Source: an uncultured Oscillospiraceae bacterium
GTDB taxonomy: Bacteria; Bacillota; Clostridia; Oscillospirales; Acutalibacteraceae
Length of the DNA stretch: 9,298 nt
Reading direction: 5' to 3'
NCBI GenBank assembly: GCA_900555545.1
Contig: USLQ01000018.1
Location: 1-9,298 of the forward strand
The notes under the pieces are model-generated. The model ran no database searches. It was given only the letters and a program-made list of their open reading frames with translations, and was not told where the DNA came from. This document shows positions 6,415 to 9,298 of this stretch, piece by piece. Both the position numbers and the translations under genes were made by a program. Each line of letters begins with the position of its first letter. The first letter of the stretch is position 1.

Positions 6415-7392
6415 ATGCTAAATCAAAAGGCGCTTGAGAACATTCGGATCAAAAATTTTTCAGAGGTTTTAAAAGTGATGCGCAGGCTCGGCATGTGCAG
6501 TCTGTCCCAGATAACGGAGCAGCTAAGCGTCGGTCTGACAACGGTAAAAAAGTGTGTCGAGGAGGGTGTCCGGTGCGGAATGATCCTGTCAGGGAATACG
6601 GCGGACTCCACGGGCGGACGGAGGGCACAGCAATTTTTAATCAATCCTGCATACCAATATTATCTGGTAGTCATTACAGATGATAACCGGTTCCTGATCC
6701 AGCTATACGACTTTAACAGAGAATGTATCATGGAGACGCAAAATCACTTTGATATGGCGCAGTATTACCAGTGCCTGTGCAGCGAGATCCAGTCATTTGT
6801 GGGTCAATATGCAGTGGGGACAGTTTGTGTTTCCCTCCCCTGTGTGATCAAGAATGGCTGGATCATGGACTGGTATTACAACCGCTCCATGGAGGGGTTT
6901 GATATTCAATCCGATCTTGAGCATCGCTTTGGTGTCCATGTTGTTGTCCAGAATGATATGAAACTGACAGTGCTGGGGGCTGCCACGCGTTTGGACGAGA
7001 ATTTGGGGTTCAATCTTGTTACCGCACAATTTGGGCACAACGGTGTTGGTGTGGGCGAGATGGTCAACGGCCATGTGTTGGAGGGAGCCTCCGGCTTCGC
7101 AGGGGAGGTCGGTCACACTCAGGATGTGCGCAAAAACATCATGGGCATCGCCTATCCGGCCAAGATTGTCCGCAATATTATCATCTATCTCAACCCCGAT
7201 CAAATCATCTTTTACCGCTCCGGGCGGCAGAACCGCTTTTCCGAGATTTTCAGGCAGGCGGTTCGGGAGCTCCCTGCCACCGCCATCCCGGAGTACGCGG
7301 TATCGGATGAATACTACGCCGATATCCGTGCCGGACTTTTCCGCAGGGTGGATCAATATGGATATTTCAAAAGAGGAGCAATCGAAAAATGA
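6415..7392 (+). CDS. ROK-family (NagC/XylR-like) transcriptional regulator, shortened
   Basis: Probably a sugar-responsive regulator of the adjacent symporter. The N-terminus (LNQKALENIRIKNFSEVL) and the winged-helix region to about residue 60 match the DNA-binding part of ROK repressors. The ligand domain keeps the QNDM motif (N180, D181), the glycine-rich GVGVGEMVNGHVLEGASGFAG run and E231-V-G-H234; the equivalent Asp, Glu and His contact sugar in ROK proteins. It lacks the CxCGxxGCxE zinc motif that normally follows ExGH, and only 91 residues follow H234. The total is 325 aa, against roughly 380-400 usual for the family. The N-terminal nucleotide motif is also degenerate (VVITDDNRF, without the usual glycines), so kinase activity is not expected. 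I chose ATG 6415 by family N-terminus; it has only a weak GGGGTGA upstream. GTG 6349 (347 aa) and GTG 6400 are alternatives without better RBSs. The stop overlaps the symporter start by 4 nt (ATGA). Confidence 0.85.
   Translation: MLNQKALENIRIKNFSEVLKVMRRLGMCSLSQITEQLSVGLTTVKKCVEEGVRCGMILSGNTADSTGGRRAQQFLINPAYQYYLVVITDDNRFLIQLYDFNRECIMETQNHFDMAQYYQCLCSEIQSFVGQYAVGTVCVSLPCVIKNGWIMDWYYNRSMEGFDIQSDLEHRFGVHVVVQNDMKLTVLGAATRLDENLGFNLVTAQFGHNGVGVGEMVNGHVLEGASGFAGEVGHTQDVRKNIMGIAYPAKIVRNIIIYLNPDQIIFYRSGRQNRFSEIFRQAVRELPATAIPEYAVSDEYYADIRAGLFRRVDQYGYFKRGAIEK
7371..7378 (+). promoter_or_regulatory. Ribosome binding site of the symporter, inside the regulator gene
   Basis: AAGAGGAG lies within the last codons of the regulator, 10 nt before the ATG at 7389. 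Together with the ATGA overlap it supports translational coupling of regulator and transporter. Confidence 0.7.
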
Positions 7393-8993
7393 GTAAACTT
7401 TTTAAAGACAAATCGACGCGTGAGATCATCGCCTATTCCTTCCTCCCATTCGGAATGAGCACGATCTACGGAATTGTGGGCACCGCGCTGAACATGTACT
7501 TTACAGATGTCCTCGGTCTTTCTCTGACCATGACGAGCATTCTGGTCTCCGTGACCAAGGTGTGGGATGCGGTAAACGATCCGCTCATGGGGATGTTGGT
7601 GGATAAGACGCGCACCCGGTTTGGCAAGTGCCGCCCCTGGATCCTGTGGATGTCTTTCCCGATGATCTTGGCTACGGCATTGCTGTTTGCACCCGTGGAT
7701 TTTGGACAGAACGGCAACTTTGCCTATGCCATCTTTGCCTATCTGCTCTATTACACCGTCTATACGGCGCTCGACATCCCCAATAAGGGCCTCGCGCCCC
7801 TCATTTTCCCGGAGGATAAGGTGCGCGTCAAGGCGCTCTCCTGGAGTAATATTCTCGGCTCGCTCGGATCGGTTCTGCCCTCTCTTCTGTTTTTTACGGT
7901 GGCAGGCATGTGGGGCCGCGAGGATCAAAAGACGGGATATTTTATGTCGGCGCTCGTCTTTGCCACACTCGGCGCGATCCCAATGTTCTTTTCCGCCTTT
8001 GGGTTTAAGGAGAAAATTACCCTGCCACCTCATCGCGAAAAATATATTGAGGGCCTGAAAGTGGTCTTTAAGGATAAAAAGTTTGTCATTTTGACAATTG
8101 TAATGTTCTTCTCCTCGCTGGTCAATATCGGTTCCATGTTCCTGCCCTATTTTGCCAAGTGGAACTGTATTGGCGTACTGCCGATTGAAGAGTTGTGCAA
8201 CTGGATTGAGCAGACGTTTGGATTCTCCGTGCAGCTGACCAGCGAGGGGCTGCTCACACCGCTCCTGCAGATCGGCAGCGGCGCCTCCTATATGCTGTCC
8301 ATGGCGCTGGTCCCGGTATTCCTCAAGCGGATGGACAAAAAGACCCTGTGGATCGGCACTTCCATCGTGGGGATTGTGGCGGATGTTATTTGTTTCGTCA
8401 CGGGCGTCTGGATCGTGCCGTACAATACCTTCTCCGGTGCAGTCGTCTACATGCTTCTGCGCTTCTTCACCAACTTCCCCGTGGGTATTATGACTGTCTT
8501 GACGGTTGCGATGTTCTCCGATGTTGTCGAGGATATCGAGATGCGCACCGGTAAGCGACTGGAGGGGATGGTCTTCTCCTTCCAGAGCATGATCAGCCAG
8601 ATCTCCGTCGCCGTACTCAACGCGTTGCTGCTCCAGATTGTCGATGCATTCGGATATGATGCTGCGGTAATGACAACAATCTCGAATGACCTGACCCAGC
8701 CGCTGATCCAGAGCACGACCCAGTCCGCGATCGTAAATGGGATAGACTATACGCTATTGCTGAATGTAATCTTTTTCCTGCTGACGGCGTTCGGAGCGAT
8801 CGGTCTGCTGCTCCAGTCGGTCACCATGTTCTTCTATAAGTTCGATGAAAAAGCACAGGCCGCCAAGCTGAAGGCGTTCCGCGAGGAAAAGGCCAGACGA
8901 GAGGCGGAGGAACTCAACGAGCTGTATGCGAAAGCACAGGAATCTGCCGCTTCCAAAGAAAAAACTACGGCAAAACAGCGTGGTAAAAATTGA
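7389..8993 (+). CDS. GPH-family (MelB-like) cation:sugar symporter, MFS superfamily
   Basis: An integral membrane importer that should couple uptake of a glycoside, pentoside or hexuronide to a Na+ or H+ gradient; the actual sugar cannot be read from the sequence. About twelve hydrophobic segments lie between residues 12 and 485. The family signature WDAVNDPLMG (59-68) contains D60 and D64, matching the two cation-site aspartates of E. coli MelB. It is followed by the TRTRFGKCRPW loop (74-84). The second-half FSDVVEDIEMRTGKRLEG motif (about 376-393) is also typical of the family. At 534 aa it is longer than MelB (about 470) because of two longer loops (about 258-288 with two Cys, and about 425-450) and a charged helical tail (about 485-534). 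Residue 404 is Gln in the S-F-Q-S-M-I-S-Q stretch, where many relatives carry Lys; that comparison is from memory. It overlaps the regulator upstream and is followed after 32 nt by another gene. Confidence 0.93.
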   Translation: MSKLFKDKSTREIIAYSFLPFGMSTIYGIVGTALNMYFTDVLGLSLTMTSILVSVTKVWDAVNDPLMGMLVDKTRTRFGKCRPWILWMSFPMILATALLFAPVDFGQNGNFAYAIFAYLLYYTVYTALDIPNKGLAPLIFPEDKVRVKALSWSNILGSLGSVLPSLLFFTVAGMWGREDQKTGYFMSALVFATLGAIPMFFSAFGFKEKITLPPHREKYIEGLKVVFKDKKFVILTIVMFFSSLVNIGSMFLPYFAKWNCIGVLPIEELCNWIEQTFGFSVQLTSEGLLTPLLQIGSGASYMLSMALVPVFLKRMDKKTLWIGTSIVGIVADVICFVTGVWIVPYNTFSGAVVYMLLRFFTNFPVGIMTVLTVAMFSDVVEDIEMRTGKRLEGMVFSFQSMISQISVAVLNALLLQIVDAFGYDAAVMTTISNDLTQPLIQSTTQSAIVNGIDYTLLLNVIFFLLTAFGAIGLLLQSVTMFFYKFDEKAQAAKLKAFREEKARREAEELNELYAKAQESAASKEKTTAKQRGKN

Positions 8994-9010
8994 ATCCTCT
9001 CATTCTGGAA

Positions 9011-9016
9011 AAGGAG
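9011..9016 (+). promoter_or_regulatory. Ribosome binding site of the last, partial gene
   Basis: AAGGAG lies 9 nt before the ATG at 9026. This is the best initiation site after the symporter stop and is the reason the ATG at 9026 is preferred over ATG 9058 or ATG 9119. Confidence 0.8.
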
Positions 9017-9025
9017 ACCGCCACA

Positions 9026-9298
9026 ATGCAGGAAGTACAAACTGGTGATGGCCTAAGATGTTTTTTTTCGATTACGCGGTATCGCCGCGGCCGTAAAATA
9101 CGCGAACAGGTTTATCCGATGGCGGAGCATATTGCATTGCCGGAACTGGACTTTGCCTGGCGGCACCATATGGAGAGGGAGGGGCGGACGGCAAATGTGT
9201 GTACGTTCCGGATTCTGAAAAACTTACCGGGCCGCTCCAGCTTGGGGATTCAGTTGATATTTCAAAACTGGTCGGCTCAGAATTACGTCTTTGCACCC
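9026..9298 (+). CDS. Unknown protein, N-terminal part, cut by the window end
   Basis: The frame is open for 91 codons from the ATG at 9026 to the last base, behind a strong RBS and 32 nt after the symporter stop with no terminator between. It is therefore probably the third gene of the same operon. The visible residues have no signal peptide and look cytosolic, with a basic stretch (RYRRGRKIREQ) followed by a mixed soluble sequence (LPELDFAWRHHMEREGRT). The last residues, NYVFAP, faintly recall a large uncharacterised family of carbohydrate-locus proteins with a NYV-x-x-P-x-x-x-Y-x-GNRF motif. That is memory, not a search, and the decisive part lies outside the window. By context a glycoside-processing enzyme is plausible. 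A T8 run at 9061-9068 sits in codons 12-15; loss of one T would break this frame but would put ATG 9058 in frame with the rest. Confidence 0.7.
   Translation, partial: MQEVQTGDGLRCFFSITRYRRGRKIREQVYPMAEHIALPELDFAWRHHMEREGRTANVCTFRILKNLPGRSSLGIQLIFQNWSAQNYVFAP

Noticed and set aside
7353..8033. 226-codon - strand frame opposite the symporter start
   Set aside because: Shadow of the real symporter gene, which has clear family motifs on the + strand. No independent initiation signals were found.

Overview
The window looks like a chromosomal segment of a gut-type Clostridia bacterium, most likely Oscillospirales/Ruminococcaceae. That placement is inference. It rests on strong AAGGAG-type ribosome binding sites, a moderately high-GC coding style with AT-rich promoter regions, a Gram-positive signal peptide on a giant repeat-rich secreted protein, and a ROK regulator next to a GPH-family sugar symporter. 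Everything supported is on the + strand.

Layout. Positions 1-199 are the tail of an upstream region outside the window: short inverted repeats, an exact 20-bp direct repeat and a rho-independent terminator. Positions 200-433 are AT-rich and hold one near-consensus sigma-A promoter (398-427) plus a weaker one just upstream (349-378). A GC-rich leader of about 240 nt follows (about 434-675), with several predictable hairpins, ending at a strong RBS. It feeds a 1817-residue secreted protein (676-6129) closed by tandem stops and a strong terminator (6160-6191). After a 220-nt intergenic region with its own promoter (6291-6319) comes a second transcription unit. It encodes a shortened ROK-type regulator (6415-7392), a GPH/MelB-type cation:sugar symporter (7389-8993, ATGA overlap with the regulator) and the start of a third gene (9026 to the window end) whose product I cannot name with confidence.

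How the genes may work together. The second unit reads as a small carbohydrate-uptake operon in which a sugar-sensing regulator is translationally coupled to the transporter it probably controls. The third gene is a reasonable candidate for a carbohydrate-processing enzyme, but that is context only. The giant protein is a separate transcription unit. It has a signal peptide, five helical repeats of about 77 residues, two diverged copies of a roughly 400-residue helical module, a BIG2-like Ig domain, a FIVAR-like helical segment and a C-terminal beta-rich domain. It has no LPxTG motif and no C-terminal membrane anchor.

The most unusual items are the repeat architecture and patchy base composition of the giant protein, its long structured leader, the ROK regulator that lacks the zinc-binding cysteine motif but keeps sugar-contact residues, and a T8 tract just inside the last gene. 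I see no rRNA, tRNA, CRISPR array, insertion sequence or phage gene.
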